In this document: positions 1 through 9,199 of the stretch, one piece after another
How positions within the stretch are numbered: the stretch's first letter is position 1
How the letters are laid out: every line of letters begins with the position of its first letter
Source of the DNA: Myxococcales bacterium
GTDB lineage: Bacteria; Myxococcota_A; Bradymonadia; UBA7976; UBA1532
Assembly (NCBI GenBank): GCA_020633555.1
Contig: JACKDL010000030.1
Location: 4,985-68,984 of the forward strand
Direction: 5' to 3'
DNA: 64,000 nt
Position numbers and translations under genes: made by a program
The notes under the pieces: generated by a model
Told to the model about the DNA's origin: nothing
Seen by the model: the letters and a program-made list of their open reading frames with translations, nothing else
Databases searched by the model: none

Positions 1-1234
1 GGTTGCCGGCGTAGCCGCGGGCGGCCAGGCCCACCCAGTCGCCCAGGGCCAGCTCACCTTCGGCGAACGCGTAGTTCACACTGAACGTGCGCGTCTGGCC
101 CGGATCGCCGTCGATCTCGTCGGTGGGGCCGCCCTCGCCGTCGAGCAGGCCCACGCCCACCCGCACGGTCTTCAGGGCCTCGAAGTTCACCTCGTAGGCG
201 AAGCTGCCCTCGAACTGGAAGTAGGCGTCGGTGGCGTCGCCCACAGTGTTGAAGTCCACGTAGCGCACCGAGGTGGCCATCTGGCTGTGGCCCTGGGGCT
301 GCTCCAGGGTGGGCGGCTCGATGACCTGGAAGCTGGCCGGCTTGGTGGGGGTCCCCACCACCGGGTACGAGATCTCCTCGGCGATGGCTTCGATGAGGTA
401 GTGGACCTGGCCGGGCTCGGCGAGCAGGGCGGGGGGCAGCGCGACGCGCCAGTAGGCGTCGCCGTCCCGCGTCAGGTTGAACTCCTGCCACTGATCACCG
501 CGCTTGCGGAAGGCGTACACGCGCACCCGGTCGATGCGCTCGTGGGCGGCGAAGCCCACCGCCAGGTCCACGGCCTGGCCCGCTCGCACGGTGCGGGGTC
601 GGTCGTGCAGCGCCACCGGCGGCTCGGGGGCCTCGGGGGCCGCCGCGACCACCGGGGCGGGCTCGACGGCCAGGGCGCGCAGCGCGTCCAGCTCGCGGGC
701 CATGACGGGCTGGAAGCGGCTCTGGGGGTAGGCCTTCAGCCACGCCTCGTAGAGCTGGGCGCGGGCCTCCGGGCTCTGGCCCAGGGTCCGCACCAGCAGG
801 GCCTCGAGGGCGAGCTCGTCGCCGGGGCGGGCCGGCGCGGCAGGCGCTTGCGGGGCGGGGGCGGGCGTCACGGGGGCGGGCTTGGGCGCCGGCTGGCCGA
901 AGACCACGAAGTCGCCGGGCGCCGGGGGGCGGGCCAGCTTCGTGGGCTTGCGGACGATGGTCAGCCGCTCGCCGATCTCGGCGGGCTGCACCTCGCCGAT
1001 GGGGAAGCGGTCTTCGAGCTGCTCGCCGCTGACGGGGTGCTGCACCACCAGCCGGCGGTACAGGCGCAGCGTGGTCTTGGGGGCCACGCCTTGGCGGCGC
1101 CCCACGTCCAGGACGATCTCGCCGCCGTCGACGGCGACCACCACCCCCTCCACCTCGTCGGCCCAGGCCGGCGCGGCGAGCGCCAGGGCCACCGCGGCGG
1201 CGGTGAGGGTCGGGATGATTCGGTTGAGCCCCAT
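1..1234 (-). CDS. Secreted protein, C-terminus cut by window edge
   Basis: An open frame runs from an ATG at 1234 to the left edge without a stop (411 codons visible). The start is supported by GGAGGT eight to nine bases upstream. Residues 1-26 form a signal peptide ending A-W-A, so the product is exported. The next 70 residues (E-G-V-V-V-A-V-D-G-G..., then G-V-A-P-K-T) look like a small beta-barrel of the kind seen in FlgT-C/CsgG-associated proteins. A Pro/Ala-rich linker follows. A beta-sandwich-like segment starts around residue 210 (V-A-L-H-D-R-P). The last visible part alternates hydrophobic and polar residues with aromatics, which fits the first strands of an outer-membrane barrel. The function is not recognised. 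The barrel assignment is inference from pattern only. Confidence 0.75.
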   Translation of the reverse strand, partial: MGLNRIIPTLTAAAVALALAAPAWADEVEGVVVAVDGGEIVLDVGRRQGVAPKTTLRLYRRLVVQHPVSGEQLEDRFPIGEVQPAEIGERLTIVRKPTKLARPPAPGDFVVFGQPAPKPAPVTPAPAPQAPAAPARPGDELALEALLVRTLGQSPEARAQLYEAWLKAYPQSRFQPVMARELDALRALAVEPAPVVAAAPEAPEPPVALHDRPRTVRAGQAVDLAVGFAAHERIDRVRVYAFRKRGDQWQEFNLTRDGDAYWRVALPPALLAEPGQVHYLIEAIAEEISYPVVGTPTKPASFQVIEPPTLEQPQGHSQMATSVRYVDFNTVGDATDAYFQFEGSFAYEVNFEALKTVRVGVGLLDGEGGPTDEIDGDPGQTRTFSVNYAFAEGELALGDWVGLAARGYAGN

Positions 1235-1354
1235 GTGACCTCCCTCTGCGTTGCGCAGGGCGGCCTTTGCGAGGGGCGTGCCAGCTTGCTGGGGGCGCCG
1301 GACCCCACGACATGGGTGTCGCGGCGCGGCTGTGGCCGAGGGATGGCGGTAGGG

Positions 1355-2119
1355 CTACTCCACCGGCGGGGTGGCGCTGCTCCGGGGGCGCTGGGCCAGG
1401 ATGCGGTCACGCCAGGCCAGCACGTCGGGGAAGGCGGCCACCAGCTCGGGCCGGGTCCAGTGGGGCCGGCTGCGCTCGCCGATGGGCAGGTCCGCCGGCG
1501 GCGCGACGAAGTGCAGCACCATGGCCATGGCCACGTCGGCGTAGGTGAGGCTGTCGCCCACCAGGTACCCGCTGCGGCTGGCCTTCAGCGCGGCGTCCAC
1601 GGCGGCCAGGCCGTCCCGCAGGGTGGCCTCGTGGGCCTCGCGCTGGCTGGGGCCGAAGCCGTACTTCTTCTGCAGGTAGCCCACGCCGAACTTGCCCACC
1701 AGGGTCGAGACGGGGCCCAGCCCGTCGAGGGGCGGGGGCACGCTCTCGCGCAGCGCCTTGGCGTCGCCGGCCACGGCGGCGGTGGTCAGCGCCCGGCCGG
1801 CGGCCAGGCACTTCTCGCTCTGCCGGTTCCAGGTGTCGACGTCGGCGCCCGCCCCGGCGGGGAACAGGCTGGGGCCGCTGCCCTTGCGGTCCACGTGGCG
1901 GGCGATGGCGAAGCTGTCCATGAGGACGGTGCGGCCCTCGATCCACAGGGGCGCGGTGATCTTGCCGCGCAGCTTGCGGGCCCGCAGCCGCACCAGGCCG
2001 GTGTTCACCATGGGCAGGAGCGCCATGCACTCGTACGGGATGCCCGCGTTGTCGATGGCCCAGCGGGCCTTGTGCGACCACGGGGAGTAGGGGATGTGCA
2101 CCAGCAGCGGGCTGGACAT
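1355..2119 (-). CDS. Glutathione S-transferase family protein
   Basis: The 254-residue cytoplasmic protein has the two-domain GST layout. The N-terminal thioredoxin-like half begins with the P-Y-S-P-W-S-H-K-A-R-W-A signature around residue 10, where the glutathione or thiol-binding residue normally lies. It continues to the T-A-P-L-W and D-S-F-A-I-A-R-H strand/helix near residues 55-70. The helical C-terminal half carries the L-V-G-D-S-L-T-Y-A-D-V-A motif near residue 205 that caps the GST fold. The family conjugates or reduces electrophiles with glutathione, but the substrate cannot be read from sequence. It is monocistronic, with about 85-210 bases to its neighbours. The fold is secure; the enzymatic activity is inference. 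Confidence 0.85.
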   Translation of the reverse strand: MSSPLLVHIPYSPWSHKARWAIDNAGIPYECMALLPMVNTGLVRLRARKLRGKITAPLWIEGRTVLMDSFAIARHVDRKGSGPSLFPAGAGADVDTWNRQSEKCLAAGRALTTAAVAGDAKALRESVPPPLDGLGPVSTLVGKFGVGYLQKKYGFGPSQREAHEATLRDGLAAVDAALKASRSGYLVGDSLTYADVAMAMVLHFVAPPADLPIGERSRPHWTRPELVAAFPDVLAWRDRILAQRPRSSATPPVE

Positions 2120-2326
2120 GGTGGACCTCGGCGGCGGGAGCGCGAGGACTATGCGGCACGCTCAGGCGCGCCGGCAAGGGCCGCCCGGGGGGCCCGGGGC
2201 GGTCAGGGGGTGCCGCCGCGGTCCATGAACTCGTCGTCGGTGGGGGCGCGGAAGGGCAGGGCGGTGGCCGGGGCCTTGGGCGGGGCCGTGGCGGGCGCCT
2301 TGGGCGGCTCGGTGGCCGGCGCCGCC

Positions 2327-3529
2327 TCAGGCGCGGGGCCGGCGCCCGGCGCGGCGGCGGCGGGCCGGCGGTGTCGCCTCGGGCGCCTGGGCGTCGGGGG
2401 CGCTCGCGTCGGCGATTCGGGCGTCGGGGCGGGCCGCATCGGGGACCCCGGCGTCCTGCGGCAGCGATCGCGAGGGCTGGGCGTCGGGCGCCGTGGCGGC
2501 GGGGGTCGGGCTCGCGTCGAGGCGGGGCTGGTCCGGCGGATCGGGGCGCAGCGCAAACCAGACGCCGGCGCCCGCCAGCAGGACGAGGCCCGCCGCCCAC
2601 AGGGGCCACCGCGTGGGCGCCTCGCCCGTCGTCGGCTTGGGCCAGGCCGGGGCCTGGGCCTCGGTGTGCACCTCGAGCGCCCGGCGCAGGGCGGCCACCT
2701 CGTCGCGCAGGGCGGCGGCGCTGGGGGGGCGCTCTTCGGGGCGCTTGGCCAGCAGGCGCCGCACCAACGCCTCGACGGGCGGCGGCACCGGGCGCTCGGG
2801 GTTTCGGTCGGCCATGGGCGGCGGCGGGAGCTGCACATGCTGGAAGATCAGCGCCAGCGCGGTGGGGGCGTCGAAGGGCAGGGTGCCGGTGAGCAGCTCG
2901 TAGGCCACCACCCCCAGGGCGTACAGATCGGCGCCGGGGCCGATGGCCGCGCCCTGAGCCTGCTCGGGCGCCACGTAGGCCGGGGTGCCCGGCGTCCGGC
3001 CCGTGGTGGTGACCCGGTGGTCGGCCACCTGGGCCACGCCGAAGTCCAGCACCTTCACCACGTCGCGGTCGCCCACCCGCTGCAGGAAGATGTTCGCGGG
3101 CTTCAGGTCGCGGTGGATGATGCCGCGGCCGTGGGCCTCGACCAAGGCGTCGGCCACGTCCGCCAGCACGCCCAGCACCAGATCCACGGGCAGGGGCCCC
3201 AGGCGCGCCAGCCGGGCGTCCAGGGGCTCGCCCTCGAGCAGCTCCATGGCCAGCCAGGGGCGCCCCTGCAGGTCGGTGCCCACGTCGAACAGCCGGATGA
3301 TGTGGGGGTGCTGCAGGCTGGCGATGACCCGCGCCTCGTTCGCGAAGCGCTCCCGCGCCTTGCTGTCGTGGGCGGCCAGGGCGTGCAGCACCTTGATGGC
3401 CACGGGGCGGTCGACGTTGAGTTGCCGTCCGCGGTACACCGCACCCATGCCCCCGGCGCCGAGGGGGGCGTCGATCTGCCAGCGCTCGTCCAGCACGGCG
3501 CCCAGGAGCGGATCGGTCGGTGGCTGCAC
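2327..3529 (-). CDS. Serine/threonine protein kinase (Hanks type), tail probably frameshifted
   Basis: Counting from the GTG at 3529, the kinase has the glycine loop G-A-G-G-M-G (24-29), the ATP lysine in V-A-I-K-V-L (46), catalytic H-R-D-L-K-P-A-N (139-146), D-F-G (162-164) and an A-P-E-Q activation segment. A single transmembrane helix (W-P-L-W-A-A-G-L-V-L) follows near residue 310, then a Pro/Ala/Asp-rich tail. This is a cytosolic kinase anchored in the inner membrane, typical of myxobacteria. ATG codons at 3580 and 3637 are in frame, but they would run into the divergent gene starting at 3579. The tail ends in an Arg-rich stretch at 2327. Another frame continues the same Pro/Ala composition to D-D-E-F-M-D and stops at 2203, which suggests an indel in the GCC run near 2350-2365. 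Confidence 0.85.
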   Translation of the reverse strand: MQPPTDPLLGAVLDERWQIDAPLGAGGMGAVYRGRQLNVDRPVAIKVLHALAAHDSKARERFANEARVIASLQHPHIIRLFDVGTDLQGRPWLAMELLEGEPLDARLARLGPLPVDLVLGVLADVADALVEAHGRGIIHRDLKPANIFLQRVGDRDVVKVLDFGVAQVADHRVTTTGRTPGTPAYVAPEQAQGAAIGPGADLYALGVVAYELLTGTLPFDAPTALALIFQHVQLPPPPMADRNPERPVPPPVEALVRRLLAKRPEERPPSAAALRDEVAALRRALEVHTEAQAPAWPKPTTGEAPTRWPLWAAGLVLLAGAGVWFALRPDPPDQPRLDASPTPAATAPDAQPSRSLPQDAGVPDAARPDARIADASAPDAQAPEATPPARRRRAGRRPRA

Positions 3530-3578
3530 GGGGGCGACGCTAGCACCCGGACGCTGGCGGGCCAACGGGAGGGAGCAC

Positions 3579-4973
3579 ATGGTGGGCTGGGCGGTGATCT
3601 GGGGCCTGGCGGCGGGCGCTGTGCCGGTGGAGACCACGGCCGTGGATGCCCGCCTGGCGCAGGCCGACGGTCCACGGGCGCGGGCCCTGGCCTATGACGA
3701 CCGCTTCGCCCTCACCGGCGCCCCCGGCGATCGCTTCGCCGCGGGGCAGGCCTACGCGCAGGCGGGGCTCGACTTCTGCGTGGACGCCCGCGATCGGCTG
3801 GCCGAGGCGCGCCAGGCAGGCGTCGCCGGGGCTCAGGCGGCCCTGGACGCGCTCACCGGGCGATGCACGGCGCGCGTCACCGGCCTGGGGGCCACCCAGG
3901 TCTCAGCGCGGCCCGTCCCGGCCGCCGACGGCAAGGCGCGCGCCGGCGACTTCCGCCCGCTGACCGTTGAGGCGGACGGCGGCGTGCTGCTCTGGCCGGG
4001 GGCCTGGCAGCTCCGCCTGGGCGAGGGCCCCGAGGCCCGCTTCGTCACCTTGTGCGCCGCGCCGGCGGTGGACCGGGTGATGCCCCCCGAGGCCGCCACC
4101 CGGCTGCCCGAGGACGATCGCGCGCGCAGCCGGGCGCACAACGCCCGCGGTCAGGCGCTGGCGCCGCAGGACCGCTGCGCGGCGGCCGCCGAGTTCCGCC
4201 TGGCGGCCGACGCGGCGCTCAGCGAGACCTACCTGTTCAACGCGGGCGTGGCGCTGGCGGGCGACCCCCCCGACTGTGCCGGCGCCCGGGACGCCTTCGA
4301 CGCGTTCCTGGCCCGCTGCAACGTCTGCCGCGGCCGCGACGACGTGCTGGCCCGGCGCAAGGCGCTGGAGCAGACCTGCGAGGTGTCGCTGGCGGTGAAG
4401 GCGCCGCCGGGGGCCACGGTGGTCATCGATCAGGTGCAGGCGCCCACGCGCATGGTGTTCCCCGGGCGCCACGAGGTCACCGTGACGCAGCCGGGCATGA
4501 CGCCCGAGCGCCGGACGGTCTGGGTTGAAGGCGACACCCGCGTCCAGGTGGACCTGCGCGAGGCGCCGCCGGCCCCGGCGGTGGCTGCGCCGGCCGATCC
4601 CACCGCCACGCCGCCCGGCCTGGCGGACGCGCCGCCCATCGACCCGGCGGAGGCGCGCCGCATGGCCGATCCCTGGATGCTGGCGGGGGTGGTGGGCGGC
4701 ACGGTGGCGCTGGGCGTGGGCGGCGGGCTGCTGTTGGCCGCAGAGGCCACCGACGGTGAGCTGGCCGACCTGCAGGGCAAGCCGGGGGCCACCCGCGAGG
4801 AGGCCCTGTCGCTGGCCGATCAGCGCGACACGCTGCGCTGGGTGGGCTGGGCCGGGGTGGGCGTGGGCGCGGCGGCGGCGGGCTTCGGGCTCTGGCGCCT
4901 GCTGCGGACCGAGCCCACGGCGGTGACCCTGGCGCCGACGCCATCGGGCTTCGCGCTGGGGGGGAGGTTCTGA
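3579..4973 (+). CDS. PEGA-domain-like membrane protein of unknown function
   Basis: The ATG at 3579 lies behind ACGGGAGGG and gives a 464-residue protein. It starts with a weak signal sequence and has an alpha-helical middle that counts as TPR-like (A-A-A-E-F-R-L-A-A-D-A... L-F-N-A-G-V-A-L). A PEGA-type beta repeat follows near residues 270-325 (V-T-V-T-Q-P-G...R-R-T-V-W-V-E-G-D). An Ala/Pro linker leads to two transmembrane helices near residues 365-390 and 425-445. Myxobacterial proteins of this build are often encoded beside Ser/Thr kinases, and here the divergent neighbour is one, so a role in the same signalling or envelope process is plausible. The stop overlaps the next start (TGATG), which implies co-translation with the lipoprotein gene. 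Confidence 0.8.
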   Translation: MVGWAVIWGLAAGAVPVETTAVDARLAQADGPRARALAYDDRFALTGAPGDRFAAGQAYAQAGLDFCVDARDRLAEARQAGVAGAQAALDALTGRCTARVTGLGATQVSARPVPAADGKARAGDFRPLTVEADGGVLLWPGAWQLRLGEGPEARFVTLCAAPAVDRVMPPEAATRLPEDDRARSRAHNARGQALAPQDRCAAAAEFRLAADAALSETYLFNAGVALAGDPPDCAGARDAFDAFLARCNVCRGRDDVLARRKALEQTCEVSLAVKAPPGATVVIDQVQAPTRMVFPGRHEVTVTQPGMTPERRTVWVEGDTRVQVDLREAPPAPAVAAPADPTATPPGLADAPPIDPAEARRMADPWMLAGVVGGTVALGVGGGLLLAAEATDGELADLQGKPGATREEALSLADQRDTLRWVGWAGVGVGAAAAGFGLWRLLRTEPTAVTLAPTPSGFALGGRF

Positions 4974-6469
4974 TGCGCTACGTCCGCTGGGCCGCGGCCC
5001 TGCTGGGCCTTTGGGGCTGCTCGAAGACGCCGGTGGCGCAGTGCTACCAGAGCGGGGAGTGTGCGGCCGGGCAGATCTGCACGGCTGAGGGCGCCTGCGC
5101 GCCCGGCGGCCAGGGCGGGCAGGACGGCGGTGCGGGCGCCGGGGGCATGGGCGGCGCTGGAGGCATGGGCGGCGCCGGAGGTCAGGGCGGCGCCGGCGGC
5201 ATGGGCGGTGTCGGGGGCCAAGGCGGCGCCGGAGGTCAGGGCGGCGCCGGCGGCATGGGCGGTGTCGGGGGCCAAGGCGGCCAAGGCGGCATGGGCGGTG
5301 TCGGGGGCCAAGGCGGCCAAGGCGGCGCCGGCGGCCAAGGCGGCGCCGGCGGCGATCCGGGCACGGTGACCTGCACGCTCGACCGGCGCCCCAACCTGAA
5401 CGTGGGCTTCGACAACCAGGTGCACAGCCTGCCGGGCTTCGCCGGGTTGGCGGTCGCGCCGGACGGCGCGCGGGCGCTTCGGGTCGGGGGTGTGGCTCAG
5501 AGCACGCTGTGGGCCCGCTGCGACGACCCGCTGGCCCTGGACGGCCCGGGCGTGGCCATCGAGGTGGGCGACGCCGCGGGCATCGGCAGCGGCATGCGGC
5601 TGCTGCGCCTGTTCCAGGACGGCCCGTTGGTGGACGTGGCCTGGCTGTTCGACGCTGACGATGACGACCACCTCGAGGTGCGCAGCCGCCGCCTGGCCTT
5701 GGACGGCGAGACCTGCCCCACGCTGCTGCCCGACGGGCCCCAGTGGGCGGTCCACCCCTACCGCCTGGGCTTCGACCTGTTCCGCCTGGCGGATGTGCCC
5801 TACGCCGTGTTCGCCCCGCCCGGGCCCGAGCCGGTGGTCATGCAGGTGCAGCCCTTCGAGGGGCAGGCGGTGCAGGTCATCGGCTATGGGGCGCACCAGG
5901 TGGCGGCCTTCCCCCGGGTGGGGGCGCCCCGCCGGGCGGTGGACCTGTTCCTGGGCTTTGACCCCGGCGACGGCGATCGCGTGATCCACGCGGGGATGGA
6001 TCTGGAGGGGGGCTTCCGGGACGACGGCCACCCGCCCGACGGCGACGAGCGGGCCATCCTGGTGCCCGGCAACCTGGATGACGCCGTGCGCACGCCCCAG
6101 GGCTTCGCCCTGCTGGTCAGCCCCCCCGAGGGCGAGGCCTTCGACCTCAGCCTGCACCTGGTGGGCTCCGCCGGCGACGCGGACACGGTGGTGGCGGCGG
6201 ATCCACTGGCTCATCCCGTCCCGGCCGAGCCCGACTGGGGGGCGCTGGCGCTGCACCCGCGGGGCGAGCTGGCGGTGGTGTACGTGGCCGCCGACGGGGT
6301 GTACCTGGATCGCTTCGACCTGGCCGGCGCGCGGCTCGCGTCCATCGAGCTCCACGACGACCCGGCCGAGGCCCTGTATCCGCGGGTGGCGCCGTGGGGT
6401 GCGGGCTACCTGGTCACCTGGCTGCACGCCTACGACTTCCAGGTGAACGCCCTGGTCGGCTGCCGGTGA
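4973..6469 (+). CDS. Gly-rich-repeat lipoprotein of unknown function
   Basis: The 498-residue protein has a lipoprotein signal (A-A-L-L-G-L-W-G-C, lipid Cys about residue 16). A short Cys-rich segment follows (C-Y-Q-S-G-E-C, I-C-T-A-E-G-A-C), as in myxobacterial DUF-type Cys-rich motifs. Residues 43-125 are almost pure G-G-x triplets (G-G-M, G-G-A, G-G-Q) encoded by near-identical DNA repeats at about 5110-5360. The remaining 370 residues look like a beta-propeller: repeated V-A-P-D-G-A, D-D-D-D-H and V-A-D-P-L style strands with a hydrophobic rhythm. It is probably displayed at the cell surface. The ATG at 4973 overlaps the upstream stop. Its own TGA overlaps the next GTG start, so it sits mid-operon. 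No enzyme motif is visible. Confidence 0.8.
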   Translation: MRYVRWAAALLGLWGCSKTPVAQCYQSGECAAGQICTAEGACAPGGQGGQDGGAGAGGMGGAGGMGGAGGQGGAGGMGGVGGQGGAGGQGGAGGMGGVGGQGGQGGMGGVGGQGGQGGAGGQGGAGGDPGTVTCTLDRRPNLNVGFDNQVHSLPGFAGLAVAPDGARALRVGGVAQSTLWARCDDPLALDGPGVAIEVGDAAGIGSGMRLLRLFQDGPLVDVAWLFDADDDDHLEVRSRRLALDGETCPTLLPDGPQWAVHPYRLGFDLFRLADVPYAVFAPPGPEPVVMQVQPFEGQAVQVIGYGAHQVAAFPRVGAPRRAVDLFLGFDPGDGDRVIHAGMDLEGGFRDDGHPPDGDERAILVPGNLDDAVRTPQGFALLVSPPEGEAFDLSLHLVGSAGDADTVVAADPLAHPVPAEPDWGALALHPRGELAVVYVAADGVYLDRFDLAGARLASIELHDDPAEALYPRVAPWGAGYLVTWLHAYDFQVNALVGCR

Positions 6470-8454
6470 CCGCCCGGCGGGCCTGGCGGGCAGCGCTGCT
6501 GCTGCTGGGCGCCGCGGGCCTGGGCGCCGCGTGGCTCTGGGCGCACCTGCCCGAGCTGGTCAGGGACCGCGCGACCGCCGCCCTGGCCGCCCGCGGCGTC
6601 ACCGCCACCTTCGACGATGTGCTGTTCGACGGGCCCACGCGCGTGGTGCTCCGGGGGGTGGCCGGTCACGGCCGCGGGCTGCGCTTCCAGGCCCGGCAGA
6701 TCTCGGCGCGGGTGGACTGGTGGGCGCGCCGGCCCGCCGCGGTGCACATCGACGGGCTGCGGGTGCAGCCCGAGGCCGGGCTGGCCCCGCGCATCGCCGC
6801 GCCGGACGTGGCCGGCGAACGGCGGACCGCCGGGCCCCGTTTCCCGGTGACCTTCAGCGATCTCCAGGCGGACCTGCGGCTGGGCCGCAGCCGCCTGAAG
6901 GGGGCCGCGCGGCAGGCCCGGCTGGCGGACGGGGCCCTCACGGTCGACGGGTTGCACGCCACCGGGATCCTCGGCGGCCGCGTGAGCCTGCAGGTGCGGG
7001 GCGGCACGCTCCAGGCCGATCTGGCGGGGCAGCGGGTGACGGTGGACGCGGTGGACGTGGGCTGGCCCCTGCAGCAGCGGGTACTGCAGGCGTGGGTCCA
7101 GCGCAGCCCGGGTGTCTGGACCGCGGGCGGGCGCCCGGCGGGCCTGGGTGGCCAGGTCCAAGCCACAGTGGTCGGCGATCTGGCGCGGCCGGCGCTGGTC
7201 ACCGCCGAGGGGCACGGGCTGGGCGCGGCGTCGCTCCTGCAGTGGGCCCGCAGCCACCGCCGGGCGCTCCCCGCGCTGGACGGCCTGGACGCCGAGCTGG
7301 ACGTGGCCCTGGCGGTGGTGGATCCGCGGGGCGAGGCGCCCGTGGCGCACGCGACGGGGGCGCTGCGGGGCCACCTGGACCATCCGCGGGTCGCCCCCGG
7401 CCCGGTGGACGTGGGCGTCACCGCCGAGGCGGTCGTGGCCCGCGATCCGGCGACGGGCGCGCTCGACGCGCAGGTGCGCCTGTCCCGGGAACAGGCCAGC
7501 GGGCACGTGGATCTGCACCTGGACGGCCTGGATCGGGCGGCCACCCTGGCGCTGACGGCCACCCTGGATCCGCTGCCGTGCCAGGCGGCCTACGACGCGA
7601 TCCCGAAGGGCCTGCTGGGCCCCTACGGCGGCGCCCGCCTGACCGGCACCTTCGCGCCGTGGGTGCAGCTCACCCTGCCCCTGGATGACCCGCGCCGACT
7701 GCGCCTGCGCTGGCGCGGCGTCGAGGGGGCCTGCCCCATGATCGCGCTCGGGGCCGCGGTCCCAGCCCAGGTGGACGCGGCGCGGGGTGATCTGCACGAC
7801 GTGGACTGGCTGCTGCACCCCTTCCAGCGCGCCGTGCCCGAGGCCAGCCGCCCGCTGACGGTCGGCCCCGGGCACGCGAGCTACGTGCCGCTGAGCCGGC
7901 TGCCCGCCTACGTGCCCGCGGTCATGTACCTGAGCGAGGACCCCGCGTTCTTCCGCCACGGGGGCGTCAGCGGCCACCTGATCCAGCGGGCGCTCATGCT
8001 CGATCTGGCCGAGGGGCGCTTCGTCTACGGCGGCAGCACCCTGCCGCAACAGCTCGTGAAGAACCTGTTCCTCGACCGGGGCAAGACCCTGGCGCGCAAG
8101 CTCCAGGAGGCGCTGCTGGCGGCCCGGGTGGCCGACGTGGTGCCCAAGGCGCGGATCCTGGAGCTGTACCTGAACTGCATCGAGTTCGCGCCCGACGTGT
8201 ACGGCATCGAGCGGGCGGCGCAGCACTACTTCGGTGTGCCGGCGGCGCGGCTCACGCCGAAGCAGGCGGTGTTCCTGGCCACGGCCAAGCCCTCGCCGCG
8301 CTACGCCGAGCAGCTCCGGCGGCGGGGGGCCACCCCCGACACGGCCCACTACCGCACCTACATGGCGCGGCTGTTCGACCGGCTGGTGGGCGCCGGCGCG
8401 CTGACCCCCGACCAGGTGGCCGCGGCGCGGCCCTTTCGCATCGAGTGGAGGTAG
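6466..8454 (+). CDS. GT51 peptidoglycan glycosyltransferase with long AsmA-like N-terminal region
   Basis: The GTG at 6466 overlaps the previous stop (GTGA) and begins a 662-residue inner-membrane protein. One N-terminal transmembrane helix (about 7-25) is followed by L-V-R-D-R-A-T-A-A-L-A-A-R-G-V and some 400 residues of beta-rich sequence resembling AsmA/TamB-like proteins. The C-terminal 180 residues are a GT51 transglycosylase that polymerises lipid II. Motif 1 is E-D-P-A-F-F-R-H-G-G, with the catalytic Glu near 491. Motif 2 is G-G-S-T-L-P-Q-Q-L-V-K-N. Motif 3 is R-K-L-Q-E-A, and I-L-E-L-Y-L-N follows. No transpeptidase domain is present. Ordinary monofunctional enzymes are about 240 residues, so the N-terminal region is the oddity. 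Confidence 0.9.
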   Translation: MTARRAWRAALLLLGAAGLGAAWLWAHLPELVRDRATAALAARGVTATFDDVLFDGPTRVVLRGVAGHGRGLRFQARQISARVDWWARRPAAVHIDGLRVQPEAGLAPRIAAPDVAGERRTAGPRFPVTFSDLQADLRLGRSRLKGAARQARLADGALTVDGLHATGILGGRVSLQVRGGTLQADLAGQRVTVDAVDVGWPLQQRVLQAWVQRSPGVWTAGGRPAGLGGQVQATVVGDLARPALVTAEGHGLGAASLLQWARSHRRALPALDGLDAELDVALAVVDPRGEAPVAHATGALRGHLDHPRVAPGPVDVGVTAEAVVARDPATGALDAQVRLSREQASGHVDLHLDGLDRAATLALTATLDPLPCQAAYDAIPKGLLGPYGGARLTGTFAPWVQLTLPLDDPRRLRLRWRGVEGACPMIALGAAVPAQVDAARGDLHDVDWLLHPFQRAVPEASRPLTVGPGHASYVPLSRLPAYVPAVMYLSEDPAFFRHGGVSGHLIQRALMLDLAEGRFVYGGSTLPQQLVKNLFLDRGKTLARKLQEALLAARVADVVPKARILELYLNCIEFAPDVYGIERAAQHYFGVPAARLTPKQAVFLATAKPSPRYAEQLRRRGATPDTAHYRTYMARLFDRLVGAGALTPDQVAAARPFRIEWR

Positions 8455-8456
8455 CC

Positions 8457-9113
8457 GTGCAGCGCACGACCGCAACCCTGACGCTGGGCCTGAGCTTGGG
8501 CCTTGGGCTCTCGGGCTGTTTCCGTACAGCCACTTTCACGAGCGCGCAGCCGCTGGAGGCCGGTCGGCACGAGCTGGCGGTCCGCGGCAACGCCCTGGGC
8601 ATCCTGTCGGGCAGTGACGGGGGCGCCGTGGCCGTGGGCGCCCTGCGCTACCGGGTGGGGCTCGACGGCACCCAGGACCTGGGCCTGAGCCTGGGCACCG
8701 ACGGCGCCTATCTGCAGTACAAGCGGGCCCTGGTGGGCGGCACCACCCGCCTCTCGCTGGCGCCCGAGGTGGGCGGCTTCTTCCTGGGCGACGACTACAC
8801 CCAGTTCTCGGCGCAGGTTCCGCTGCTGGTGGGGTGGGCCGTGGGGGGATCGCACGAGCTCACCCTGGCCCCCCGGCTGGGCGTGGTGGTGGGCGGCGAC
8901 TTCGATGGGCGAGGGGACGACTTCGGGGTCATGCCGGTGGCCGCCCTGTCCTTCGGCGGCACCTTCCGGCTGGGCCGGACGGTGCGGCTGGTGCCCGAGG
9001 TCGCGCTCAACTATCCCGTGGTGGCCTTGCGCGACGACGTGTCGTGGAACCACGACTTCCTCGTGGTGGAGGCCGGCCTGGCCCTGGCGTTCGAGTTCGG
9101 TGGGTCCGACTGA
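8457..9113 (+). CDS. Small lipoprotein, probable beta-barrel
   Basis: A GTG at 8457 preceded by GGAGG with five-base spacing gives a protein of 218 residues; a second in-frame GTG at 8445 has no ribosome site. The signal sequence has a good lipobox (L-G-L-S-G-C, Cys about 21). The remainder alternates short strands with Gly/aromatic turns and ends in a hydrophobic strand (A-L-A-F-E-F-G), as in small outer-membrane barrels. It begins three bases after the transglycosylase stop, so the two are probably co-expressed. It contains no motif I recognise, and the barrel prediction is inference. Confidence 0.75.
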   Translation: MQRTTATLTLGLSLGLGLSGCFRTATFTSAQPLEAGRHELAVRGNALGILSGSDGGAVAVGALRYRVGLDGTQDLGLSLGTDGAYLQYKRALVGGTTRLSLAPEVGGFFLGDDYTQFSAQVPLLVGWAVGGSHELTLAPRLGVVVGGDFDGRGDDFGVMPVAALSFGGTFRLGRTVRLVPEVALNYPVVALRDDVSWNHDFLVVEAGLALAFEFGGSD

Positions 9114-9199
9114 CCCGTGGCTCGCATGGGGCCCCCGCGGGGCCGATGAGCCGGGCGCCCCTTCAACGGGGCGGCATCTTCCAACCCGCGGAGCTCGCC

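Noticed and set aside
287..3697. Very long plus-strand reading frame over the first genes
   Set aside because: Very high GC removes stop codons. The frame lies antisense to the GST and kinase genes and has an unlikely Gly/Arg/His composition.
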